Positions 42,583-50,508 of a stretch of 64,000 nucleotides of DNA are shown here, piece by piece. Numbering within the stretch: position 1 is the first letter of the stretch; each line of letters starts with the position of its first letter. The notes below the pieces were generated by a model. It did no database searches. It saw only the letters and a program-made list of their open reading frames with translations, and was not told where the DNA came from. The position numbers and the translations under genes are program-made. The stretch is from the NCBI RefSeq assembly GCF_000281975.1, contig NZ_AKKE01000065.1, forward strand, positions 1 to 64,000. Reading direction: 5' to 3'. The stretch comes from Novosphingobium sp. AP12. GTDB taxonomy: Bacteria; Pseudomonadota; Alphaproteobacteria; Sphingomonadales; Sphingomonadaceae.

Positions 42583-43475
42583 GTTCCGGACTTTCGACCT
42601 TGCGCCGGGGCCCGCAGGCGCGGCTGGGCTTCGCCTTTGCCGCCACGGTGCTGGTCGTGGCGCTGCTCGGCCCGCTGGCGGCGCCGCAGTCGCCGCTGGG
42701 GCTGGTCGGGCCGACGTACGGGCTGCCCGGCGAGGGCACGCTGCTGGGCTACGACTACCTCGGCCGCGACGTCTGGTCGCGCCTGCTCCACGGCGGCCGC
42801 TCGGTGCTGTGGATGAGCTTCGCCGCCTCGGTGATCGCGCTGGCCGCAGGTGCGGTCATCGGCATCGCGGCCGGGCTTTCGAAACGCTGGATCGACCATG
42901 CGGTCGTCTGGGGAACCGACGTGCTGCTCGCCTTCCCAGACCTGATCCTGGTGCTGCTGGTCGTCTCGATGCTGGGGCGCGAGCCTTGGCTGATCGTTCT
43001 GACGGTGGCGATCTCGTTCGTGCCTGGCGTGATCCGGCTGGCGCGCGGCGTCACGCTCGGCGTGGTCTCGCAGGAGTACGTCGAGGCGGCGAAGCTGATG
43101 GGCTACCCGTGGTGGCGCATCGTCCTGCTGGAAATCCTGCCCAACATCTCGACGCCGCTGCTGGTGCATCTGGGCATCATGCTCACCTGGGCGATCGGGA
43201 TGCTCTCGGGCTTGAGTTTCCTGGGCTATGGCGTGGCACCGCCCGCCGCCGACTGGGGCCTGATGATCAACGAGAACCGCGCGGGCCTGATGATCCAGCC
43301 CTGGGCGGTGCTTGCCCCGATCGCGATGATCGGGGTGTTCGCGCTCGGCACCAACCTGCTCGCCGAGAGCGTCTCGCGCGCAGGTTCGCGCATTGCGGTG
43401 CGCAAGGGCGTGAAGTCGCGGGCGCGGACCCTGATGCGCGGCAACAAGCGCCGCCTGCGGGAGAGCCAGTCATGA
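42579..43475 (+). CDS. DppC-like ABC transporter permease
   Basis: A 298-aa permease of the DppC/OppC type: LLGYDYLGRDVWSRLLHGGR is the family hallmark before the transmembrane core, and the EAA loop reads EYVEAAKLMGYPWWRIVLLEILPN. It overlaps dppB-like and the ATPase gene by 4 nt each (ATGA), showing tight coupling. The C-terminal tail is strongly basic (RGNKRRLRESQS). Confidence 0.88.
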   Translation: MSSGLSTLRRGPQARLGFAFAATVLVVALLGPLAAPQSPLGLVGPTYGLPGEGTLLGYDYLGRDVWSRLLHGGRSVLWMSFAASVIALAAGAVIGIAAGLSKRWIDHAVVWGTDVLLAFPDLILVLLVVSMLGREPWLIVLTVAISFVPGVIRLARGVTLGVVSQEYVEAAKLMGYPWWRIVLLEILPNISTPLLVHLGIMLTWAIGMLSGLSFLGYGVAPPAADWGLMINENRAGLMIQPWAVLAPIAMIGVFALGTNLLAESVSRAGSRIAVRKGVKSRARTLMRGNKRRLRESQS

Positions 43476-45256
43476 GCGTCGTGCCGTTCGTCAATGCGGT
43501 GCTCCAGGTTCGCGACCTCTCCGTTACCCTCGGAGACGGGCCAAAGATCGTCGGCGACATCAGCTTCTCCGTCTTCCCCGGCGAGATCCTCGGCGTCGTG
43601 GGAGAGAGCGGCTCGGGCAAGACCAGCATCGCGACCGCGCTTCTGGGTGACGCGCGCGCCGGTGCGGTGATCGCATGCGGCTCGGTCTTCGTCGACGGGC
43701 GCGACATCCTCGCACTGGACGAGGCCGAGCGCCACACAATGCGCGGCTCGGTCGTCTCGCACGTCGCGCAGGACCCGGCGCTGGCGCTCAATCCGATGCG
43801 GCGCATCGGCTCGCTTCTGGAAGAAGTGCTGCGCGTCCACCTGCCGGCGCTCGGCAAGGCGGGCCGGCAGGCCCGCATCGCCGAGGCGGCGGCCGATGTC
43901 GGCCTGCCTGCCACCTCCGAATTCCTGCGCCGCTTCCCGCACCAGCTATCGGGCGGCCAGCAGCAGCGCGTGCTTCTGGCGCTCGCGGTGCTGCTGCGGC
44001 CCCAGCTTATCGTCCTCGACGAGCCGACCACCGCGCTCGACGTGACCACGCAGGCCCGGGTGCTGGCCACGTTGCGGGACCTGTGCCGCGACCGGGGCAT
44101 CGGCGCCGTCTATGTGTCGCACGATCTCGCTGTCGTACGCGAACTGGTCGACCGGGTCGTCGTGCTCTACGCCGGGCACATCGTCGAAAGCGGTTCGCGC
44201 GACCACCTTTTCGAAAGCCCCGCGCATCCTTACACGCGCGGCCTGCTCGACGCCGTGCCCGACATCTCCGGACGGCATGCCGTCCGCCCGATCGGCGGCC
44301 ATGCGCCGGCCCTTCAGGACCGGCCCGAGGGGTGCGCCTTTGCGCCGCGCTGTTCGCTGCGCAGCGCCAGTTGCGCCGTGCGGCCACCCTTGCGTGAGTT
44401 CGGCGAGCGGCGCCTCGTCGCCTGCCACCACCCAGTTCGCGGCAAGCGCGAGGACGTCCCGGCCACCTTCCGTGCGCCCGCTTTCGCGGAGCAGCGAGCG
44501 CTGGCCGTGCTGGGCGGCGTTTCAGCCAGCTACGGCGCCAACCAGGTGCTGTTCGACGTCGATCTTTCACTGCCCAAGGGCTACTGCACGGCGCTGGTGG
44601 GCGAGAGCGGCTCGGGCAAGACCACCTTCTCGCGCGCATTGGTCGGCGCGGTGGAGGATGTCGAAGGGACTTTCGAATACGACGGGCGGCTCGTCCCGCT
44701 GTCCGGCAACCGCGACATCGACCTGCGGCGGCGCATCCAATACATCTTCCAGAACCCGTTCCGCGCGCTCAACCCGCGCCAGACGGTGGGGCAGATCCTG
44801 CGCACCGCGGCGTTGCACTTCTTCCCCATCCGCTCGGCCGACGCCGACCGCGAGGTCGCCGCGGTGCTCGAACGGGTCGCGCTGGCACCGGAACTGGCGC
44901 CGCGCTACCCGCGTGATCTGTCGGGCGGCGAGCGGCAGCGGGTCGCCATCGCGCGCGCGCTGATCTGCAAGCCAGAGTTGCTGATCTGCGACGAGATCAC
45001 ATCCGCGCTCGACGTCTCAGTGCAGGCCGCAATCATCGACCTGCTGCGCCAGCTCCAGCGCGAGTTCGGCCTGACGATCCTGTTCGTGACCCACGACCTC
45101 GGCGTCGTGCGCGCAGTGGCTGATTGCGTGGCGGTTCTCCAGCATGGCCGGATCGTCGAGCATGGCCCGGTCGATCGGCTGCTGGACCAGCCGGAGCATT
45201 CCTACACCCGGGCGCTAGTGGCGGATTCACCGCGACTTCGCGAGACGGTCGCGTGA
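43472..45256 (+). CDS. Fused DppD-DppF-type double ABC ATPase
   Basis: A 594-aa protein with two complete ATPase domains. The N-terminal half has Walker A GESGSGKTS, signature LSGGQQQRV, Walker B IVLDEPTTALD and the Cys-rich DppD C-terminal block (CAFAPRCSLRSASCAV). The C-terminal half has GESGSGKTT, LSGGERQRV and LICDEITSALD with H-loop VTHDLGVV. Dipeptide importers usually have separate D and F subunits; the fusion is like GsiA. It is the last gene of the operon. Confidence 0.9.
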   Translation: MSVVPFVNAVLQVRDLSVTLGDGPKIVGDISFSVFPGEILGVVGESGSGKTSIATALLGDARAGAVIACGSVFVDGRDILALDEAERHTMRGSVVSHVAQDPALALNPMRRIGSLLEEVLRVHLPALGKAGRQARIAEAAADVGLPATSEFLRRFPHQLSGGQQQRVLLALAVLLRPQLIVLDEPTTALDVTTQARVLATLRDLCRDRGIGAVYVSHDLAVVRELVDRVVVLYAGHIVESGSRDHLFESPAHPYTRGLLDAVPDISGRHAVRPIGGHAPALQDRPEGCAFAPRCSLRSASCAVRPPLREFGERRLVACHHPVRGKREDVPATFRAPAFAEQRALAVLGGVSASYGANQVLFDVDLSLPKGYCTALVGESGSGKTTFSRALVGAVEDVEGTFEYDGRLVPLSGNRDIDLRRRIQYIFQNPFRALNPRQTVGQILRTAALHFFPIRSADADREVAAVLERVALAPELAPRYPRDLSGGERQRVAIARALICKPELLICDEITSALDVSVQAAIIDLLRQLQREFGLTILFVTHDLGVVRAVADCVAVLQHGRIVEHGPVDRLLDQPEHSYTRALVADSPRLRETVA

Positions 45257-45407
45257 GTTCGGAAAGGGTATAAAGGTGAGCTATCCGGGCGTGTAGGATT
45301 CCCAAGTGTTTTAGTAGACAAGACGTGGTAGGGTATTCGCAGCAAGTGGAAGCGGACTACCGCACTGGCTTGAAAGCTAGGGGCGTTAAGCACGGGGAGC
45401 TTTCGAC

Positions 45408-46460
45408 ATGCGCGACACAATCCTGAAATTCGAGGTCTCCGCACTGGCCATCCGGGCGCGGACCTTCATCTTCTCCGATCCCCGCTCGAAGGCGCTGTTG
45501 CCGTTAATTGAGCGCACGGCCCCGAGCGATGCGACCGTCATGATCACGGGTGAAACGGGGACCGGCAAGGAACTCGTGGCGCGCTACGTCCACCAGCAGA
45601 GCGCGCGGGCCGACCGGCCGTTCGTGGCCGTCAATTGCGGCGCATTCTCCGAAACCCTGATTGAGAGCGAACTGTTCGGGCACGAGCGGGGTGCCTTCAC
45701 CGGGGCCACCAATGCAAAGGAGGGATGGTTCGAGGCTGCCAACGGCGGCACCCTCTTCCTCGACGAGGTGGGCGACCTGCCCCATTCGCTGCAGGTCAAA
45801 CTGCTGCGCGTGTTGCAGGAGCGCGAAGTCGTGCGGATCGGGGCGCGGCGACCGGTTAGCCTGGACTTCCGCCTGATCGCTGCCACCAACGTCGACCTGC
45901 GCGCGGCGGTAGAGGCCGGCAAGTTTCGCGAGGATCTGTTCTACCGCCTCGGGGTGGTGACCCTGCCGCTGCTGCCCTTGCGCGAACGGCGCGCGGACAT
46001 CCTACCGCTGGCGCGCCATTTCTTGGGCGTCTACGCGGAAAAGTCCGGCTCTGCCGCGATTGCGCTGAGCCCCGACGCCGAGGACGTCGTGTTTCACCAT
46101 GCCTGGCCCGGCAACATCCGGGAACTGGAGAACGTCATCCAGCGCGCGACGCTGATGGCGCCGGGCAAGTTCATCGAGCCCGAGCATCTGGGCCTGCCCA
46201 CGCCCCAGGCGCGTAGCGGATTGCCGGAGAGCGCGCCCACGCTGGCCGGTGCCACCGAGAGCCTCGATCAAATCCGCGCCACGGTGTCGCAGCTGATCGG
46301 CTTCGGCGAGCCCGAATTGCTGGACCGCCTGATCGATCTGGCGGTGCGCGAGGCCTATGCGCTGTCGAATGAGAACCAGGTGCGCACAGCGCAGGCGCTG
46401 GGCGTCACTCGCAACGTGATACGCACCTATCTCAAGAACGCCGGACTGATCGGCGACTAG
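45408..46460 (+). CDS. Sigma-54-dependent transcriptional activator, SfnR-like (copy 2)
   Basis: A 350-aa enhancer-binding protein without a sensor domain: Walker A GETGTGKE (48-55), GAFTGA (95-100), Walker [12 protein letters not shown], and a C-terminal helix-turn-helix NQVRTAQALGVTRNVIRTYLKNAGLIGD. It is a close paralogue of 4952-6085 but lacks about 20 N-terminal residues. It lies 151 bp after the DppDF gene and has no -24/-12 match of its own, so it is probably transcribed by a housekeeping sigma factor. It is convergent with DszB-like copy 5. It may activate some or all of the twelve promoters; division of labour between the two activators is unknown. Confidence 0.9.
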   Translation: MRDTILKFEVSALAIRARTFIFSDPRSKALLPLIERTAPSDATVMITGETGTGKELVARYVHQQSARADRPFVAVNCGAFSETLIESELFGHERGAFTGATNAKEGWFEAANGGTLFLDEVGDLPHSLQVKLLRVLQEREVVRIGARRPVSLDFRLIAATNVDLRAAVEAGKFREDLFYRLGVVTLPLLPLRERRADILPLARHFLGVYAEKSGSAAIALSPDAEDVVFHHAWPGNIRELENVIQRATLMAPGKFIEPEHLGLPTPQARSGLPESAPTLAGATESLDQIRATVSQLIGFGEPELLDRLIDLAVREAYALSNENQVRTAQALGVTRNVIRTYLKNAGLIGD

Positions 46461-46470
46461 GGGCGTCAAA

Positions 46471-46501
46471 TCCTCCCCATCGCCTGCGGCGACAGGGAGG
46501 A
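46471..46501. terminator. Weak hairpin between convergent genes
   Basis: A 7-bp stem TCCTCCC / GGGAGGA with a 17-nt GC-rich loop lies between the activator stop (46460) and the DszB-like stop (46510). There is no T-run, so terminator function is uncertain. Confidence 0.35.
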
Positions 46502-46509
46502 CTTGTCTC

Positions 46510-47556
46510 TCATACCGTTGCGGCAGCGCGCTCCCGCAGACGGGCCTGCGCCGCTTCAAGCGGCCGGCGGTCGACCCAGTCCGCGAGGTCGAAATCGCGG
46601 TCGAGGAGATTGTGGACGTACATGAAGGTCTTCTGCTGCTCGAACAGCGCGAGCCGTTCGTCGGACAGGTCCGGGTGGAGATCGGCCAGCGTCTCGTCGG
46701 AATAGGCGCGCGCCACGCTGTCGGCCTCGGCGCGGGTTTCGCCGCCCAGCACCTCGCGGACCCTGGCCTGGTTGGTGCCCGCCCAGTCGGCGGCGGCCAG
46801 CGTGCGCTCGAGGAAGCGGACGACGAGGTCGAAGTGGTTGTCGAGCAGATCCTGGTGGACGGTGATCGGCCGGGGCGTTCCGTTGTTCACGCGCCAGCGG
46901 CGATCGGGCAGGGCATCGAGATCGATGCCAACCTCGAGACCGAGGCGCTTCGCCGCATCGATGGCAGACGCGCCCTTGACGTAGGCGGCGTCGACCCGGC
47001 CCTCTACGAGATCGGGCAGGCCGGTCCACAACGACTGGAGCTGCGTGCGATCGTCGCCATCGGTCTGGCGCTGCTGGCCGACTTCCACGAAATGCACGTC
47101 GTCGAACGTCAGCCCCGCATAGGCGAGTGCGCCCTTGATCCCGTGCAGGCTCATGCCGCGCGCGATGCTGGAGCCACGCACGTGCGCGGCGTCGGGCTTC
47201 TCGGTCCAGCCGGGCAGGGCGAGGCGCTTGCCCTTGAGGTCTTCGGGGCGACTGATGCCCGAGCCGGGACGGACGAGGATCGCCTGCGCCTCGTCCGTCC
47301 AGGTCAGGCCGATCAGCCGGCTCGGCGCGCCCTGCGCCCGCGCTGCGATGGCCAGCAGGTTGCCGCCTTCACGGATGAGGGAGGTAAGCTGGTGGTCGTA
47401 GTGGTGGCGGCCCAGCTCGCGATTGTCCTGCAGCGTTGCAATCTTGATCCCGTCGGGCGCGAACTCCGCGTCCAGCCAGCCCAGCCTGTAGGCGAGGCCG
47501 GTGGCGGTCGGGACCGGGCAGCGGGTGAACCAGATCGTATCGATGGCGTCAGTCAT
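46510..47556 (-). CDS. DszB-like sulfinate desulfinase homologue (copy 5)
   Basis: A 348-aa DszB-like protein, the nearest relative of copy 1 (both FTRCPVPTATGLAY and REGGN with LLAIAARAQG-like context). The active set is Cys13, His52 and Arg62 with DszB spacing. No signal peptide. It follows a TonB receptor gene by 27 nt, and no aldolase-like or monooxygenase gene is in the operon, so the sulfinate substrate may come from outside or from an enzyme encoded elsewhere. AGGAGG lies about 8 nt before the ATG at 47556. Confidence 0.8.
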   Translation of the reverse strand: MTDAIDTIWFTRCPVPTATGLAYRLGWLDAEFAPDGIKIATLQDNRELGRHHYDHQLTSLIREGGNLLAIAARAQGAPSRLIGLTWTDEAQAILVRPGSGISRPEDLKGKRLALPGWTEKPDAAHVRGSSIARGMSLHGIKGALAYAGLTFDDVHFVEVGQQRQTDGDDRTQLQSLWTGLPDLVEGRVDAAYVKGASAIDAAKRLGLEVGIDLDALPDRRWRVNNGTPRPITVHQDLLDNHFDLVVRFLERTLAAADWAGTNQARVREVLGGETRAEADSVARAYSDETLADLHPDLSDERLALFEQQKTFMYVHNLLDRDFDLADWVDRRPLEAAQARLRERAAATV

Positions 47557-47583
47557 TGATGGCCTCCTTGCGGCTCGTGGAAA

Positions 47584-50133
47584 TTACCAGCGGTAGGTGA
47601 GGGTGGCGGAGTAGAAGCCGCCGAGCGGGTTGACCGGGCTGTCCTGCACGTAGGCGACCGAGGAGAATGGCCAGCGTGAGGTCGCGTTCTTCGGCACCTG
47701 CGCGGGCTTGGTGTCGAACAGGTTATTGACGTTGATGCGCAGGTCCAGCTTCTCGGTGAACTCGTAGCCGGCCTCGAGATCGGCGATGAAGATCTTGCCG
47801 ACGTCGACCAACTCGATCGTGTTCGGCCCGGTCGGATGGGTGAGCGTGTAGGAGCGGTTGATCTTGCCGTAGTAGGTGCCCCGCAGGCCCGCCGAGAACG
47901 GACCCGACTTCCAGTTCAGCGAGCCGATGCCCTTCAGGCGCGGCGCGCGGTAGAGGATCTGCGCCTGGGTGGCGGTGGAGATCAGCACGATGTTGAACCG
48001 TTGCAGGACCGCAGGGGTATCGGCGATGTCGAGGAACTTGGTCTTGTTGTAGTTGCCGGCCAGGCTCCAGCCGATCTCGCCGGCACCAAGGTCGAACTTG
48101 CCGTCGAGCACCACGTCGACACCGCGCGTGCGGGTGGTGCCGGCGTTGATGAGATACGAGATGCTGTCGTCGGGGCCGAACCGGGGAGAGGCCCCGCGCA
48201 CCAGGACGCCCGACCCGGGATGGGTGGACTCCCGGAACGCGCCGATCTGCGAGATGCGGTCCTTGACCTTGACCTGATAGACATCGACCGAAAGGTTCAC
48301 GTTGGCCACTGGCTGGGCCACGAATCCCAGGCTGAAGTTCGTCGAGCGTTCCGGTTTCAGCTGCTGCGCGCCCAGCGCCTGGGCTTCGGGCGAACTGACC
48401 GAGAGGATGTGATTGGTCTGGTTCACGGTAACGCCGGTCTGGCGGAAGGTAAGTGCGGCGAGCGCGGGCGCTTGGAAACCCGTGCTCGCGGTGCCGCGCA
48501 CGGCGAGGCCCGGCACGAACTCGTACCGACCGGACACGCGGCCGGTGAGGACGTCGCCAGCGCGTTGGTAGCGTTCGTACCGGGCGGCGAGGTCTAGCGT
48601 GACGCCTTCGCTCGGGCGCAGGGAAAGCCCGGCGTAGAGCGCGTAGGAATTGCGATCATCACTTGCCGCGTCCTCGGGGCGCACGCCGGTATCGGCCTGC
48701 GATCCGGAGTCCGACAGCGATATCGGCTTGCCTGCGTTCGGGCCGTCGAGGATCGGCTGGCCGCCGTAGCCCCACGACTGTTCCTCGCCGGCGGTGCGGC
48801 GGTAGGTCTCGCGGCGGAACTCGGCGCCCAGCGACCAGTCGGTGCCGAAGCCGAACAGGCCTTCCTCGGTGCTCTTGCGCAGATCCAGGTTGGTGTTCCA
48901 CGAGGAGTAGCGATAATTGCCGAGGAAGAAGTCGGTCTTGCTGTTCAGGCCATAGCTCGGGCTGATGGAGTCGTAGACGCAAGTGTCGATGTCGTCTTGG
49001 CCGTAGCCGTTCGAGAGATCCCAGTTCCAGCCGCCGCCGATCTCGCCGCGCAGGCCGAGCAGCGCGGAAAAGTTGTTCTCGACGATGCCGCTGTACGGGG
49101 TGAAGCCGTCGGGCCAGATCGCGCGCACGTTCTGGTCGCGCGAGGCGAAGCGGAAGTGCTGCGGCGAGCGGCCTTTGCGGTGCGTGTAGTCGCCAAAGCC
49201 GTAGAGTTCGATCGCGTCGCCCAGCGGGACGCCCAGATCGGCGGTGAAGGAGGCGACCTGTGCGCGGGGCACGCCGCCTGCAGCGCCGAAGATCTTGCGG
49301 CGGTCGGTCGTCGTCTCGCGCGGATCGGGCGTGGCGCCCGCGGGAAGGCTGGGCGCGGTCGAGGGATTGCCGCCGGGAAGGATCTGCTGGCCCGCGGCGT
49401 TGCGCGGGAAGTAGAACAGGATATTGTCGGGCACGTCGCCATCGCCGAACAGCGCCTTCTGGTCGATATACTGGCCCGAGACGTAGAGGTGCCCGCCGTC
49501 GCCGACGCCGACGCCGGCACCCGCGTTGTATTGCTGCACCCAGCCGCCGCCCTGGTAGTATTGCCCGACACGCGCGCTGACTTCGCCGCCCTCGGACGAC
49601 TTGCGGGTGATGACGTTGATGACGCCCGCGATCGCATCCGAACCGTAGATCGCCGATGCGCCGTCTCGCAGGACTTCGACCCGGTCGATGGTGCCCAGCG
49701 GAATGAGGCCGAGGTCGACTGCCGCGACACCCACGTCGTTGACCCCGAGGCGTGCGGTGACATGGCGGCGCTTGCCGTTGATGAGGACCAGCGTGTGGCC
49801 GCTGCTGAGGCCGCGAAGCTGCCCCGCCCGGATGAAAGTGTTGATGCCGTAACTTGGCATGTTGGGTACGTTGAAGGACGGCAAGGTGTCGTTCAGTGCC
49901 TGCAGGAGGCTGGCCTGGTTCGCTTGCTGCAATGTCTCCGCCGGCAGCACGTCGATCGGTGCAGGGCTATTCTGGACGGTGCGGCCGGCGCTGCGAGCGC
50001 CGGTGACGACGATGTTGTTCGCGGCATCAGCCTCTCCCGGGTCAGCCACCGTGGCGTCGTCCGCCCACGCGAGCGCCGGTGTGAGAAAGGCGATGGCCGC
50101 CACCCCCAGTGCTAGACTTTTCTTGAAGTGCAT
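47584..50133 (-). CDS. TonB-dependent outer-membrane receptor (with DszB-like copy 5)
   Basis: An 849-aa TonB receptor with a clear signal peptide MHFKKSLALGVAAIAFLTPALAWA, a TonB-box region NNIVVTGARSAGRTVQ, and a plug with LSSGHTLVLINGKRRH and LGTIDRVEVLRDGASAIYGSDAIAG, typical of large proteobacterial receptors. The C-terminus is ATLTYRW. The start at 50133 gives the signal peptide; a frame to 50202 adds a polar leader that spoils it. It is driven by a sigma-54 promoter about 105 nt upstream. Its ligand may be a sulfinate-bearing or organosulfur compound, from its pairing with a DszB-like gene. Confidence 0.88.
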   Translation of the reverse strand: MHFKKSLALGVAAIAFLTPALAWADDATVADPGEADAANNIVVTGARSAGRTVQNSPAPIDVLPAETLQQANQASLLQALNDTLPSFNVPNMPSYGINTFIRAGQLRGLSSGHTLVLINGKRRHVTARLGVNDVGVAAVDLGLIPLGTIDRVEVLRDGASAIYGSDAIAGVINVITRKSSEGGEVSARVGQYYQGGGWVQQYNAGAGVGVGDGGHLYVSGQYIDQKALFGDGDVPDNILFYFPRNAAGQQILPGGNPSTAPSLPAGATPDPRETTTDRRKIFGAAGGVPRAQVASFTADLGVPLGDAIELYGFGDYTHRKGRSPQHFRFASRDQNVRAIWPDGFTPYSGIVENNFSALLGLRGEIGGGWNWDLSNGYGQDDIDTCVYDSISPSYGLNSKTDFFLGNYRYSSWNTNLDLRKSTEEGLFGFGTDWSLGAEFRRETYRRTAGEEQSWGYGGQPILDGPNAGKPISLSDSGSQADTGVRPEDAASDDRNSYALYAGLSLRPSEGVTLDLAARYERYQRAGDVLTGRVSGRYEFVPGLAVRGTASTGFQAPALAALTFRQTGVTVNQTNHILSVSSPEAQALGAQQLKPERSTNFSLGFVAQPVANVNLSVDVYQVKVKDRISQIGAFRESTHPGSGVLVRGASPRFGPDDSISYLINAGTTRTRGVDVVLDGKFDLGAGEIGWSLAGNYNKTKFLDIADTPAVLQRFNIVLISTATQAQILYRAPRLKGIGSLNWKSGPFSAGLRGTYYGKINRSYTLTHPTGPNTIELVDVGKIFIADLEAGYEFTEKLDLRINVNNLFDTKPAQVPKNATSRWPFSSVAYVQDSPVNPLGGFYSATLTYRW

Positions 50134-50237
50134 GTGCCGATTGCTCCGAAACCGCTGGTTTTTCTGTGCTGGCGGTTCGCGCAGTGGAGATACGAAGTTC
50201 ACTCCACTGCGCGGTTTGCCCCCGCAGTCACGGACGT

Positions 50238-50253
50238 TGCAAGGTACGGGCCA
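50238..50253 (-). promoter_or_regulatory. Sigma-54 promoter for TonB receptor / DszB-like copy 5
   Basis: The minus strand reads TGGCCCGTACCTTGCA: GG and TTGC elements correctly spaced, with C for A in the -24 element. Confidence 0.75.
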
Positions 50254-50508
50254 AATCGGAGCGGGGTATGAATATCCCAGGGTATTCTGGAATTTCGCGC
50301 GGGTTCAAGAGTAGGCGGGAGGAGTTACTGCGCCCTATTCAACATTATAAAATGAATAATGGTGCGATATGTGCAGATCGAATTTTTCGATGTTGAATTG
50401 GAAAGGCGGCACGTACCTCGTGCACACCGTATATAGATGGATTTATGGAAACAATTCGGAAATGAATGCTGCAGTGTGCAGGTCAGCCCTTGAGTCTCGA
50501 TTCGTGGT
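50254..50508. other. AT-rich intergenic region upstream of the sigma-54 promoter
   Basis: No credible gene is present. The part from about 50331 to 50470 is markedly AT-richer than its surroundings (runs such as CATTATAAAATGAATAAT and GTATATAGATGG). This may help DNA bending between activator and promoter, or may be a scar of past rearrangement. Confidence 0.4.
50370..50380 (+). promoter_or_regulatory. Candidate activator site TGTGCAGATCG
   Basis: Identical to the 11-mer at 8058-8068. It lies about 117-127 bp upstream of the -24 box at 50253, in the AT-rich stretch. Confidence 0.4.

Noticed and set aside
45257..45407. Sigma-54 promoter or riboswitch before the second activator gene
   Set aside because: No -24/-12 match and no recognisable conserved RNA structure; only an ordinary 151-bp leader.
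50134..50202. Longer start (50202) for the TonB receptor
   Set aside because: It adds a polar leader before a good signal peptide beginning at 50133.
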